64,000 bases of DNA from Geminisphaera colitermitum TAV2 (lineage in GTDB: Bacteria > Verrucomicrobiota > Verrucomicrobiia > Opitutales > Opitutaceae), in NCBI RefSeq assembly GCF_000171235.2, contig NZ_ABEA03000004.1, positions 1-64,000 on the forward strand. Direction: 5' to 3'. A program made the translations under genes and the position numbers. The notes below the pieces were generated by a model. It made no database searches, had not been told where the DNA came from, and worked only from the letters and a program-made list of their open reading frames with translations. Below, piece after piece: positions 9,030-18,210 of the stretch (position 1 is the stretch's first letter; each line of letters starts with the position of its first letter).

Positions 9030-10841
9030 ATGAATCCATACAGGAAAAGAATAACCGCCGCCTTGCTGGCGACACTGACTGCGCTGGGGGCCGCGACGGC
9101 CACCGGGCAGCCGATAACGATCGACACGGTGACGGTCGGCTATGCGGGCAACGCGGGCGACCCTGACTCAAACGTCAATCGCAACGGCTACGGAGCCGTG
9201 GCCTACGAGTATCAGATCGGCAAGTACGAGGTGACGAACGCGCAGTATGTGGCGTTTTTGAACGCGGTGGCGGCGACGGACACGTATGGGCTCTACCATG
9301 CGAATATGGACGCCACGATTTACGGAGGGATTACCCGTGCGGGTACGCCCGGCAGCTACACGTACACGGTGAAAGGCGGGTGGGGAAACAAGCCGGTGAA
9401 CTTTGTGTCGTTTTACTCTGCGGCGCGGTTCACGAACTGGCTGACGAACGGGCAGAAGACGGGCGCGCAAGACGCCACGACGACGGAGAGCGGGCTGTAT
9501 GTGTTCAGCGGCGCGACGACGCTCAGCCTGCTGCCGGACCACGCGACGAGCACCGGCTGGGTGATACCGACCGAGGACGAGTGGTACAAGGCGGCGTACT
9601 ACAATCCGACGCTGAATGGCGGTGCAGGCGGGTACACGAATTATCCGTGGGCGGGAGGAGCGAATCCGGTCAACGATACGAATGCCGTCAACGGGGCGAA
9701 CTTTAACAACAGCGGCAACGTGACGGATGTAGGTAGTTACACAAAAGCGACATCGTATTTTGGAACGTATGACCAGGGGGGGAATCTGTGGGAGTGGAAC
9801 GATACTATCTTTTCCGGTGGTAACCGTGCGGTGATGGGGGGCTCGTTCTTCAATAACCTACTCAACCTCTCCACCGTGTATCGCCGCGACATCCATGACT
9901 CGGCGGAGGTAAGCAGCGCCTTCGGTATCCGCGTTGCCTACCTGACGGCCGTGCCTGAGCCGGAAGCAGCGCCCGCGACGCTGTCCGAGCCGGAGATCAA
10001 CGGCAGCACGATCACGATCAATGTGATCGGCACGGCGGGCAACTATTATGCCCTGTATGCCTCGCAAAACCTCCTCGGCAATGCCGCCTCATGGGGTTTT
10101 GTGTCCGACACCGCCGGTCAGTTCGACAGTAGCGGACTGGCAACGTTGACTTTCACCAGGAGCGCGGCCCCCGCCGAGTTCTACCGTGTAGTCACCAGCG
10201 CAAGCCCGCTCGACGGCGTGACGATCAACGACGACTCGAAGTTCTCCTACGACGTGGACGGAGTCTATGACGTGACGGTGGCTGCGAAGGGGAAGGCGTA
10301 TGTCGCCAATCAGTTCGTGCAGACCACCAACACCGTGGCGGCCCTCTTCGACACGCTGGCCCGCGGGTCGAGCGTAGCCATCCAGAATGCCTCTACCGGC
10401 GGCATGATCACCGTTACCAAAAACACGTTGACCGGTTCATGGGGAGCCAACGGATCGCTGGTTGTGGACACGGGAACAGCGGTTCTGGTCAGCAACTTTG
10501 CCACGACGCCGGTCACTCTGAGCTTCACCGGCGTGGTGGCGACGGGCACCCGCACCAGCACCTCCATTGCCGGGATCAACACCTGCACGGCCAGCCCGTT
10601 CCCGGTGTCGGCCTCGACCGAGGACTTCGGCATCGTCAGGACGCGGGGTGACACGGTCATCCGCCTGATGCCTGATGGTTCGGCGCTGACCTATACCGTC
10701 AATTCGCTGACCGGCAACTGGGGGAGCACAGGCGCTCCGGTTCCCGGCATCGGCGAAGGTTTCCTGTTCCGGCACGCCGCCGCAGCAGCATGGAACAAGA
10801 CGCTCACCCTGAGCACCGACAGCATGGAGATCACCTGGTAA
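9030..10841 (+). CDS. secreted formylglycine-generating-enzyme-like (SUMF1) protein with C-terminal extension
   Basis: The 603-residue product has a signal peptide (RITAALLATLTALGAATATG) and an FGE-sulfatase/SUMF1-type domain at about residues 35-310: YEYQIGKYEVTNAQYVAFLN, VNFVSFYSAARFTNWLTN, WVIPTEDEWYKAAYY, GGNLWEWNDT and a terminal GIRVAYL strand. Proteins of this fold activate sulfatases or act as lectin-like domains; the catalytic Cys pair of true FGE is not evident, so binding or structural use is more likely. After the domain comes a VPEPEAAP stretch resembling an internal PEP motif, then about 280 residues of extracellular beta-rich sequence with two similar halves (GKAYVANQFVQTTN..., GDTVIRLMPDG...). 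A PEP-CTERM protein gene follows 87 bases downstream. Confidence 0.75.
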   Translation: MNPYRKRITAALLATLTALGAATATGQPITIDTVTVGYAGNAGDPDSNVNRNGYGAVAYEYQIGKYEVTNAQYVAFLNAVAATDTYGLYHANMDATIYGGITRAGTPGSYTYTVKGGWGNKPVNFVSFYSAARFTNWLTNGQKTGAQDATTTESGLYVFSGATTLSLLPDHATSTGWVIPTEDEWYKAAYYNPTLNGGAGGYTNYPWAGGANPVNDTNAVNGANFNNSGNVTDVGSYTKATSYFGTYDQGGNLWEWNDTIFSGGNRAVMGGSFFNNLLNLSTVYRRDIHDSAEVSSAFGIRVAYLTAVPEPEAAPATLSEPEINGSTITINVIGTAGNYYALYASQNLLGNAASWGFVSDTAGQFDSSGLATLTFTRSAAPAEFYRVVTSASPLDGVTINDDSKFSYDVDGVYDVTVAAKGKAYVANQFVQTTNTVAALFDTLARGSSVAIQNASTGGMITVTKNTLTGSWGANGSLVVDTGTAVLVSNFATTPVTLSFTGVVATGTRTSTSIAGINTCTASPFPVSASTEDFGIVRTRGDTVIRLMPDGSALTYTVNSLTGNWGSTGAPVPGIGEGFLFRHAAAAAWNKTLTLSTDSMEITW

Positions 10842-10872
10842 TCTCCACCGGGTAATCAGGATCAAGAACTTT

Positions 10873-10895
10873 CCCTCCCGGACAAGACGGGAGGG
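10873..10895 (+). terminator. hairpin after the SUMF1-like gene
   Basis: CCCTCCCG and CGGGAGGG form an 8-bp stem with a 7-base loop 32 bases after the stop codon. There is no strong T-run, so it may be a weak terminator or an mRNA-end hairpin between this gene and the following PEP-CTERM gene. Confidence 0.45.
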
Positions 10896-10928
10896 GAAAT
10901 TGTACAATAACAGAATCGATATATCATT

Positions 10929-11576
10929 ATGAAAAAATCACTAATGGCCGCCTGTCTTCTGGCAGGCAGTGTCACCGGCCATGCCGGTATCAACAACCTC
11001 ATCTGGGACAATGTCGCGTATGATAATCCTGTATACACCAGCACGGGAGCACTGGCGGCATCCGCGCAAGGCTACGTTGTTAGTTTCTGGGTGCAGGATA
11101 CCATCAACGGCCTGATCTGCGCGGGCGTGGACACCTTCGCCGACCTGAGATATGAGATGTCCGATTATGCAGGATATTACATCTACGAGTCAGTGGAACC
11201 GGGCATATACGAACCGGGCCAAGGCACCACCACCTTCTTCAATACGCCGGACAACGGATCGCTCTATACGGAGATCCGTGTGTGGCAGTATTTCACAGAC
11301 GGGCAGCCGCACACACAGCAAGATTTCGATCTGATTCTTGCGGCCGATCTGAGCACGATTGAAGGCATCTGGAACGCTGCGGTGGCAGCCGGTGTGTCGC
11401 ACGGCACCACGGGCGGCTCTACCGCCACTGACTCCTTGGGCACTCCCGTTACCGGGTTGGTGGATTCGTATTCGAGCCTCACTCTGAGCGCGTCCGCCGT
11501 GCCGGAGCCGAGCACGTATGCCGCACTCGCAGGCTTGACGATCCTCGCCTACGCCTACCTGCGTCGCCGCCGGTGA
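10929..11576 (+). CDS. PEP-CTERM sorting domain protein
   Basis: A 215-residue exported protein: signal peptide (KKSLMAACLLAGSVTGHAG), a beta-rich central region with no family I recognise, and a classical C-terminal sorting signal VPEPSTYAALAGLTILAYAYLRRRR, i.e. Pro-Glu-Pro, one transmembrane span and an Arg cluster. Such tails are processed by exosortase and are frequent in Verrucomicrobia that export polysaccharide. The upstream SUMF1-like gene is in the same direction, and both may be cell-surface proteins expressed together. Confidence 0.85.
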   Translation: MKKSLMAACLLAGSVTGHAGINNLIWDNVAYDNPVYTSTGALAASAQGYVVSFWVQDTINGLICAGVDTFADLRYEMSDYAGYYIYESVEPGIYEPGQGTTTFFNTPDNGSLYTEIRVWQYFTDGQPHTQQDFDLILAADLSTIEGIWNAAVAAGVSHGTTGGSTATDSLGTPVTGLVDSYSSLTLSASAVPEPSTYAALAGLTILAYAYLRRRR

Positions 11577-11583
11577 ATTAGTA

Positions 11584-11747
11584 ACTGATGTTACGCAGCC
11601 GAAGCAAGGAGCGGCGGTCTCCAGGCCGCCGGATGAGGCGCAATGCGCCTCGCCTCATGCAGTTCATCATTCAAACGGGCGACGCTTCGCGTCGTCCGGC
11701 GGCCTGGAGACCGCCGCTCCTGTCAAGGCAGCCGCGTAACATCCGTT
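11584..11747. repeat. MITE-like element with terminal inverted repeats, copy b
   Basis: Starts with ACTGATGTTACGC and ends in GCGTAACATCCGTTAGT; the interior shares the GGAGCGGCGGTCTCCAGGCC segment and the GGCGACGCTTCGCGTCGTCC palindrome with copy a at 6749-6920. The right end carries a small insertion relative to copy a. It is followed by further short palindromes up to about 11900 and no gene. Confidence 0.7.
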
Positions 11748-11997
11748 AGTAACGGAGGGCGGGTTTTATTGCCAATCGCCAATCCCCGCCAGACGCGGCG
11801 CAAGCCGCGCCCATCCGAAAAAAAACGGAAGGGCGGTGCTTCGCACCGTCGGCGGGTCGGGAGACCCGCCCTCCATAGAGAATTAACCACGGAGGCAACG
11901 GAGGGCCGGGTCGCATAGGAATGCAAATCAAGGATGCCCTGTCTTCTGGGCCTCTCGTGGTTCCCCGTTTTTTAGAGCATTGTCGGTTTATTTTGTC

Positions 11998-12100
11998 TCA
12001 CGCAGAGAGACGCAGAGCGCAGAGAAAAACAGAACTCAGAGAGCAAACGCCAGAGGCGGAGTCTTTCTGTTTTTCTCTGCGCCTCTGCGTCTCTGCGTGA
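11998..12100. repeat. long imperfect inverted repeat
   Basis: Arms of about 34 bases, starting TCACGCAGAGAGACGCAGAG and ending CTCTGCGTCTCTGCGTGA, separated by 34 bases. It lies between the PEP-CTERM gene and the convergent GH88 gene, where it could end transcription from both sides, but it also resembles a dispersed repeat (a related CAGAGGACACAGAGG run occurs near 6652). Confidence 0.7.
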
Positions 12101-12137
12101 TCTCTTAAACCTTGCGACAAACTCAACGTTAAATGCT

Positions 12138-13559
12138 CTAGAAGAACGTCAGGTAGCTGCCTTCGGCGAGGCGCTTGATGAGGAGCGCCAGTTCCATGGC
12201 GTGGTAGTCGCCCCACATCGAGGATTCGCCGCAGGGGACTTTCCGGCCCTTCGGCACGTAATCCCAGCCATTGGGGCGGTGATAAACGCTGTGCAGGAGC
12301 AGGCCCTGGTGTTTGGGTGCGGTGGAAAGATAGGCGTCGCTGAAGAGCGTGTCCGCAACGGTGAGGCCGGCTTGCAGGTAGCGTTTGCCGGCGGCTTTGT
12401 CGCCCTTGGACTGGAGCCAGAGGCCGAGGCGGATAAAGCCTTGCGCGGAGATCGCGGCGGCGGAGCTGTCAACGGGTTCCCAGGGGTTGAAGGGATCGGC
12501 GTCCTTGGCGGTGAAGTCGCCGAGTTTGTGCGTGTTGAGCGCGCAACTGTCCCAGTAGGGGATGCCGTCCTTGGCGGAATAGCCGTCGATGTAGTAGTCG
12601 GCGGTGGCGCGGGCGGTCTCGACAAAGAGGTCGGTCACGGCGCGGCGTCCGCCCACGGCGTCGAGTTCGGAGGCTTTGAGTGTATCCAAAAATTCGAGTT
12701 GCTCGGGATAGCCGCAGATGATCCAGGCGGCGCCGCGGGTCCAGGTGGTGAAGGCGGAGTATCCTTGCTGCGTGGAGGAGCAGCGGAACTGGCCGTCGTT
12801 GCGGTTGAAGATGGATTCGTGGGCGACGCGTCCGCGCACGTCGTAGGAGTCGCGGCCCTGACCATAGAACACGTTGAAGCGCGCGGTGGTGGCGGCGTGT
12901 TCGATGGCGCGGTGGAGGAGGTTGATGGGCTTGTCGCCTTCGCCCATGAGGACGTGGCCGAGTTGGTGCGCGACGACCAGGGCGCGCATGGAGCGGATCG
13001 TGTCGGCAAAGAGGGACTGCGGGCCGTTGAAGGAGTAGATGTATCCGGATGGCACTACGCCGATGCCTTTGGCGCGCGCGGCGACGGGGGACCAGGGCGC
13101 GGTCTGGTTGGTGGTGGCGTGGCGGGCGGCTTGCACGGCGCCGGAGACTTTGAGGGCGAGTTCGGCGTAGTTGAGTTCGTCCTGGTTGAAGGGGATCTGG
13201 CCTTCGAGCATCAGGCGGCGGAGGTTGCCGTAGGTGGAGACGTTGTTGAAGCCGTGGTCATGCACGCCGACGTGGGAGACGTGCGAGGCCATGTATTTGA
13301 GCGTCTTCTCGCGGCCAAGGGCGAGATAGCGTTCGTCGCCGGTGGCGTCGTATTGGAGAAATGCCATGCCGAACTGGAAGCCTTGCGTCCATTCGGTCCA
13401 GCCGCGCGAGGTGTAATTGCCTTTGACGGTGAAGACGGGTGTGCCGTTGGCGGGGTCCCACGACTTGTTGACCAGATCGATTTTCTGGCCGGCGAGTTCA
13501 AAGACGCGGTCGGTCTTTTTGGCGAGTTTGGCAGGGGTGAGTGTGTTGTCGATTTTCAT
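12138..13559 (-). CDS. glycoside hydrolase family 88 (unsaturated glucuronyl hydrolase)
   Basis: Cleaves the unsaturated uronic acid left at the non-reducing end by polysaccharide lyases. The 473-residue protein starts at ATG 13559 (MKIDNTLTPAKLAKKTDRVF); a longer frame upstream is antisense noise. Family hallmarks are the alpha6/alpha6-barrel motifs WTQGFQFGMAFLQYDATGDERYL, VGVHDHGFNNVSTYGNL with the conserved Asp near residue 101, FTTWTRGAAWIICGYPEQLEF and AQGFIRLGLWL. No signal peptide is seen, so it probably acts in the cytoplasm on imported oligosaccharides. The GH20-like gene lies 121 bases upstream on the same strand and may form an operon with it. Confidence 0.88.
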   Translation of the reverse strand: MKIDNTLTPAKLAKKTDRVFELAGQKIDLVNKSWDPANGTPVFTVKGNYTSRGWTEWTQGFQFGMAFLQYDATGDERYLALGREKTLKYMASHVSHVGVHDHGFNNVSTYGNLRRLMLEGQIPFNQDELNYAELALKVSGAVQAARHATTNQTAPWSPVAARAKGIGVVPSGYIYSFNGPQSLFADTIRSMRALVVAHQLGHVLMGEGDKPINLLHRAIEHAATTARFNVFYGQGRDSYDVRGRVAHESIFNRNDGQFRCSSTQQGYSAFTTWTRGAAWIICGYPEQLEFLDTLKASELDAVGGRRAVTDLFVETARATADYYIDGYSAKDGIPYWDSCALNTHKLGDFTAKDADPFNPWEPVDSSAAAISAQGFIRLGLWLQSKGDKAAGKRYLQAGLTVADTLFSDAYLSTAPKHQGLLLHSVYHRPNGWDYVPKGRKVPCGESSMWGDYHAMELALLIKRLAEGSYLTFF

Positions 13560-13680
13560 GGATGTGTGGTTGTGTAAGGTAAGAGAGGTGGGAGGTTGTT
13601 GAGAGGCGTGCGGTGAACAAGGGCGAAGGGGCGGGAGAGTCGGGTTTGTCTTAAAAGGGTCGGGTTTGTGCTGGCATGGA

Positions 13681-15678
13681 TCAGAACGTGAGCGGCAGGG
13701 TGTCGGCGTTGTGCTGCCAGTCGAGCACGGGCCAGCCTTCGGCGGGCGCGGGCTGACCGAGCAGTGGTCGGAAACGGCTGGGCGTGGCGCGGTGCGTGGT
13801 GACGCCGTCGGTGAGGTGGATGTTGCCGAGGCGGACTTGGCCGAGTCCGCGCAGGGCGATGCGGAGGGGGAGGGTGGGGGCGGCGTCTCCGTGTGAGGAG
13901 GGGGGGGGGGGGGGGGGGACGGGCGTGGCGAATTCGCGGGCGATCTTTGCGCGGGGACGCGCGGCGGCGGCGCGAAATTCGATCGTGAAACGGCTGTGCA
14001 ATTCAATCCACGCACCGTCGGGTTGTTGTTGTTCGACGATGATTTTTTGGAGCGCGGGTGCGAAGTTGTGCACGGTGAATTGCAACTGCCACGCGCCGCA
14101 CATGGGGCAGGCGGTGCGCACGCGCGCGGGGTCACGGAGGCTGGAGCGAAGCCAGCGACGCCAGGCGGAGAGGCGGCGGGCGTCCTGATCGAGGAGGGTG
14201 AGGTTCTGGCTTTGTGCGCAGCGTTGCGGATCGCGGGTGGCGTCCCACATGGCGCGGGCGGCGGCGCGGGCGGCGCGTAGTTGGCGGGAGAATACGTCGC
14301 AGGCGGAAAGGAGCTTGGACAGGAGGGCGGCGAGGCGGCGGGCGGCGGCGGGAGTGGCGCGGGCGTGCAGGCGGCGGGCTTGAAATACGTCGAGCCCGGA
14401 GCGGCGGACGAAGGCGTCGCGCTCGGCGATGTAGGCTTGAAAGGCGGCGGTGGGGCGCAGGGGGGGGGGGAGGGGGGACGGCGGGTGTCCGGCGTGGGTG
14501 GCGAGGCGGTGAAAGTGGCGGGCGGCGCGTTCGTGGGGACGGGGGCTTTCGCGGCGGGCAATCACGTCCCAGCGCTGGTTGATCTCCCATCGGGCGTATC
14601 CGGCGAAGGAATACGCATCACCGGCGAGCAGGGCGCGCGCGGTGGAGGCGGCGGCGGCGGGGGGCAGTCCGTGGAGGCGGCGGCAGCCGCCGGCGAGGAG
14701 GGTTTGCGGGTCGGCGGGGGCGTTGTTGGTGTCGTTGTCGAGCCAGAGTCCGGCGGCGGCGGCATCGACGAGCGTGGTGGTTTCCAGCGCGAGGCGGTAG
14801 GCTTCCCATGAGGTGACGAGGAAGCCGGCGGCGGGGGTGCGGCGGGCGCGGTGCCACCAGGAGGTGATGTTGGCGAGGCGTTCGGCGTAAATGGGCGCGG
14901 GTTCGTAGCGGAAGGCTCCGTTCATGGGGCAGGCCCAGTAGTCGATGCCGCGGGCGGCGAGGGCGGGGGCGAGGTCGTAGTCGGCAAAATTGCGCAGTTC
15001 GAGGCGGGGTGTGCGCGGGAAGGGGTAATAATACCAGTCGTAGGCGGCGAGTCCGGCGTGGGCGGGGAGCAGGGGGATGGCGTCGGGGAGGAGGGCAAGC
15101 ATGTCGGCCCAGATGCCGAGGGTGAGCGAGTGGCGGGCGGCGAGGGTGTGCAGGCGGGTGACGTGGGCGGCGAAGTGGGCGGCGAGGCCGATGCGGGCGA
15201 TCTCGGCGCGGGAGAGTGGATGGCGTCCGAGGGAAAACGATTCGTCGAGGCCGACGTGGACTTTGCCCGCGGTGCAGAGCGGGGCGACGTCGCGCAGGAG
15301 TTTCGTAGCGACTTCCTGGATACGGGGATGGAGCGGGCAGATTTGTCCGGCGGGGAGGGGGGAGCCGTCGGGGGCGCGCAGTTCGTTGAGGTCGCGCCAT
15401 TCGGGGGTTTTTATGAGATACTGGGTGTGGCCGAGGAGGTTGACGATGGGGACAACTTTGATGCCGGCGCGGGTGGCGGCGCGGACGAGTTTTTCGAAAT
15501 CGCTCCAGGTGTAGGCGTCGGCGCGGGCGACGCCCGGCAGCGAGGGATAATCGACGGCGTCCTCAAGGTGCAGATACAGTTCGTGATATCCCCATGCCGC
15601 GTAGCGAGGCAGGAGCGAGAGGAGGTGGTCGAGGCGTTCGACCTGGCGGGCAAGATCCCATTGAAAGGCGCGCAGCAT
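13681..15678 (-). CDS. glycoside hydrolase family 20-like protein
   Basis: A 665-residue protein with an N-terminal TIM-barrel: ELYLHLEDAVDYP, AGIKVVPIVNLLGHTQYLIK and VHVGLDESFSLGRHP, where the His-x-Gly-x-Asp-Glu pattern (Asp145-Glu146) matches the catalytic acid pair of beta-N-acetylhexosaminidases. It lacks a signal peptide. I chose ATG 15678 because the upstream frame to 15777 is Ser/Phe-rich and consists of a TTGGACGTTGGATG-type repeat. The C-terminal third is Arg/Ala-rich with no recognised fold. Two poly-C runs in the coding strand (19 bases at 13900-13918, 11 bases at 14460-14470) encode Pro runs and are potential slippage sites. It is divergent from prmA. Confidence 0.7.
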   Translation of the reverse strand: MLRAFQWDLARQVERLDHLLSLLPRYAAWGYHELYLHLEDAVDYPSLPGVARADAYTWSDFEKLVRAATRAGIKVVPIVNLLGHTQYLIKTPEWRDLNELRAPDGSPLPAGQICPLHPRIQEVATKLLRDVAPLCTAGKVHVGLDESFSLGRHPLSRAEIARIGLAAHFAAHVTRLHTLAARHSLTLGIWADMLALLPDAIPLLPAHAGLAAYDWYYYPFPRTPRLELRNFADYDLAPALAARGIDYWACPMNGAFRYEPAPIYAERLANITSWWHRARRTPAAGFLVTSWEAYRLALETTTLVDAAAAGLWLDNDTNNAPADPQTLLAGGCRRLHGLPPAAAASTARALLAGDAYSFAGYARWEINQRWDVIARRESPRPHERAARHFHRLATHAGHPPSPLPPPLRPTAAFQAYIAERDAFVRRSGLDVFQARRLHARATPAAARRLAALLSKLLSACDVFSRQLRAARAAARAMWDATRDPQRCAQSQNLTLLDQDARRLSAWRRWLRSSLRDPARVRTACPMCGAWQLQFTVHNFAPALQKIIVEQQQPDGAWIELHSRFTIEFRAAAARPRAKIAREFATPVPPPPPPSSHGDAAPTLPLRIALRGLGQVRLGNIHLTDGVTTHRATPSRFRPLLGQPAPAEGWPVLDWQHNADTLPLTF

Positions 15679-15775
15679 TTGGTTTGGAAAAAAAAAGGCG
15701 GATGGACTGACGGGCTGAAAGACTGAAAGAGAAAAGGCTGACATCCAACGTCCAACATCCAACGTCCAACACCTC

Positions 15776-16702
15776 ATGAGTCTTTACGAAATCAAAACCG
15801 AGATCCGACCCGAAACCGCCGACGCCACGGACGACATCCTGCTCGAACTGGGCGTGGAAGGCTGGAGTCTGTTGCAGGATGTCATCGTCAACCGGGCCTG
15901 GATCGTGGGCATTTTTGAGAGCGAGGGCGAGGCGCGCTCGCGTTGGCTGGAACTGGCTCCGCTGGTGGGCGGGGCGTTGCTGGAGCCGGTAACGACGGGG
16001 GGGGGGGAGGGGGCGGTGCCGGAGATTCGCGCGCTGGCGGATCAGGACTGGCGCGATAGTTACAAGGCGCATTTCAAGGCGTGGCAATTTGGCCGGCTCC
16101 ATTGGGTGCCGGTTTGGGAGCGCGCGTCGTACGCGTTGCCGGCGGGCGATGGCGCGATCTGGCTCGATCCGGGGCTGGCGTTTGGCACGGGCAATCACGA
16201 GACGACGCGCCTTTGCGTGGAGCGTCTGGTGCCGTGGGCCGAGGCGCACGGTGTGGCGGGCAGGCGGGTCATCGACGCCGGTTGCGGTTCGGGCATCCTG
16301 GCGCTTTCGGCGGCGCGTCTGGGATTCGCGGAGGTGGACGCGTTTGACAACGATCCCGAAGCGGTGCGCGTGAGCATCGAAAACGCGACGCTCAATGGGT
16401 TGATTGGGGGGGGGGGGGGGGGGCAGGTGTTGCGTTTTTACGAGGGGGATTTGGTGAGTGGGCTGGCGGGCAGGTCCGCCGATGTGGTGCTGGCAAACAT
16501 CCAGGCGGATGTGTTGATGCGCTTCGTTCAACAACTCACGGGGGCGGTTGCGCCGGGCGGGTTGCTGGTGTTGAGCGGCATCCTCGCGCACGAAAATGAG
16601 CAGGTGCGCCGGGCGTTCGCATCCGCCACGGGCGGCTGGCGGGTGGAGCATCGAGAGATGGGCGAGTGGAGCGACGTGGCGTTGACGAGGCCGGCAAGTT
16701 AG
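15776..16702 (+). CDS. prmA: ribosomal protein L11 methyltransferase
   Basis: Trimethylates ribosomal protein L11 using S-adenosylmethionine. The 308-residue protein has the PrmA N-terminal substrate domain followed by a class I methyltransferase domain: WLDPGLAFGTGNHETTRLC is diagnostic, then motif I VIDAGCGSGILALSAARLG, motif II VDAFDNDPEAVRVS, and the active-site segment DVVLANIQADVLM. Two G-runs interrupt it, of 11 bases (15997-16007) and 18 bases (16406-16423, encoding six Gly between the motif II helix and a strand). A one-base slip in either would abolish the catalytic domain. The stop overlaps the stop of the convergent neighbour by four bases. Confidence 0.95.
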   Translation: MSLYEIKTEIRPETADATDDILLELGVEGWSLLQDVIVNRAWIVGIFESEGEARSRWLELAPLVGGALLEPVTTGGGEGAVPEIRALADQDWRDSYKAHFKAWQFGRLHWVPVWERASYALPAGDGAIWLDPGLAFGTGNHETTRLCVERLVPWAEAHGVAGRRVIDAGCGSGILALSAARLGFAEVDAFDNDPEAVRVSIENATLNGLIGGGGGGQVLRFYEGDLVSGLAGRSADVVLANIQADVLMRFVQQLTGAVAPGGLLVLSGILAHENEQVRRAFASATGGWRVEHREMGEWSDVALTRPAS

Positions 16703-17874
16703 GGCGTCACGTTGATGATCGGCGGCGGATGGCGCGTGCCAACGCCGAGGGTCTCGGCAAACTCCAGGGTGCGCACGTCGTCGGGCACGGGCTTGAAGCC
16801 GGCGGCTTGGCGGGCGCGGTTGATCTTGCCCAGCATCACGCTGTCGATCGCCACGGGATCGGCGCTGAGCAGGAGGCGTGGTTCGGACACGGTGTAGAGC
16901 GAATTGAAATGCGGTCCGCCGATGAATTGCCAGCGTTCCAGACTGGTGAGGGTGAGCGCCCATGTGAGGCGTAGTTCGGGGATCGCGGCCATCTCGGCCA
17001 CGGCGGCGGGCGCGGTGGCGGCGGAGCGGAAGAAACGCGTGGTGTTGGAAGCGTTCCAAAGGGTGGCGTTGGCGAGCGCGCCGTTGACGCCGAGGGTGTC
17101 GTGGTCGCTGTAAACGGGCAGGTTGATCCAGAAGTCGGTGTCGAGGAAGAGCGGGGTGGCGAGGAAGCTTTTGCGGTCGTCCTCCTGCAAAAAATCACTG
17201 TCTCCGCCGCCGCCGCTGCCGCTGCGGAACAGATCGGTGCCTGGCATGCGATTGACGGGTTTAAGATCAAAATTGCGTCCGGACAAAATGGGGTCGAAGC
17301 GGTAGGGAATCGGGCTGTCGTAAAACCACACGGGGTCGTAAAACCGCCCCGATTCGAGGACGAACACCGGGTGTCCCTCAAACGGCACGGACTCGGCGGC
17401 GCTGGAGGGCAGGTATCCGGCCATGCGGAGGCGGAGGGGATTGAGTCCCACCAGAAAGATGTCACCTGCGGCGAAACCGCGGCGTTGCAGGGCCGTGATC
17501 ACGGCGCGGACAAGGGGTTTGGGCGTGGCGAGGCCGGGCCCGGCGTCGGTGTAGATTTTGATGCCCGCCTTGCGTTTCTCGCCGGGCTGGAGCTTGCGGC
17601 CGGTGGTGCGTTCGCAGGCGGCAAACAGGGCTTCGACGGCGGCGTCATAGCCGGACTGGGGGCCGGGTGTGACAAAGGTGGAGTCAGTCGGCAGCGCAGC
17701 TTCCCAGACGTTGGGGGCTGGCAGCGGCGGAATTGCGGGCGCGGTGGATTCTGTCTCGGGGGGGGGGGGGGGGGAGGGAAGGGCGGCAATGGCAGGGGTC
17801 ACGAAGAACATGAGCACGAGCGCAAGTGTGAGCGTGAATGAGAGTGCGTTGGCCGTGTGCGGATCGGTGTTCAT
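16699..17874 (-). CDS. exported DUF362-like protein
   Basis: A 391-residue protein with a signal peptide (ALSFTLTLALVLMFFVTPAIA); the start at 17874 (MNTDPHTANAL) is preferred over the upstream Met at 17898. The body resembles the DUF362 family of unknown function: GIKIYTDAGPGLATPKPLVRAVITALQRRG, DTDFWINLPVYSDHDTLGVNGALAN and LLLSADPVAIDSVMLGKIN. A 17-base C-run (17758-17774 on the plus strand as G) falls directly after the signal peptide and encodes PPPPP, so frame slippage there would switch off the whole mature protein. It converges on prmA. Confidence 0.6.
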   Translation of the reverse strand: MNTDPHTANALSFTLTLALVLMFFVTPAIAALPSPPPPPETESTAPAIPPLPAPNVWEAALPTDSTFVTPGPQSGYDAAVEALFAACERTTGRKLQPGEKRKAGIKIYTDAGPGLATPKPLVRAVITALQRRGFAAGDIFLVGLNPLRLRMAGYLPSSAAESVPFEGHPVFVLESGRFYDPVWFYDSPIPYRFDPILSGRNFDLKPVNRMPGTDLFRSGSGGGGDSDFLQEDDRKSFLATPLFLDTDFWINLPVYSDHDTLGVNGALANATLWNASNTTRFFRSAATAPAAVAEMAAIPELRLTWALTLTSLERWQFIGGPHFNSLYTVSEPRLLLSADPVAIDSVMLGKINRARQAAGFKPVPDDVRTLEFAETLGVGTRHPPPIINVTP

Positions 17875-18016
17875 CCTGAAATCTGAGGTGCGGACCACAA
17901 AGACGCCGGTGGTGGGAATCGGCGAGCGGGATTTTGAGTAATCGGTAACGGAGACGGGGTGGCGGGACGCGGGGTTCCGAGTGAAAATTGAAATCCGAAG
18001 AAAATCGAAATCATCG

Positions 18017-18047
18017 TTGACAAGGTGCAGTCGATTTCGGGTTATTC
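18017..18047 (+). promoter_or_regulatory. candidate tRNA promoter
   Basis: A consensus -35 TTGACA (18017-18022) is followed after 19 bases by TTATTC (18042-18047). Transcription would start about nine bases before the tRNA-Lys. The -10 match is weak. Confidence 0.45.
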
Positions 18048-18063
18048 GCCCCTCATTTTATTT

Positions 18064-18138
<75 letters not shown>

Positions 18139-18210
18139 ATTTTTCAGGCTGAGTGGTTTGTTTTTCGTTCTTTCTTCAATTTTTTCGTGATGTGCCGGGA
18201 TTCATTTCCT

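Noticed and set aside
12138-14561. 807-residue frame extending the GH88 protein
   Set aside because: The upstream 330 residues are antisense to the GH20-like gene and Pro/Ser-rich; the GH88 fold starts at 13559.
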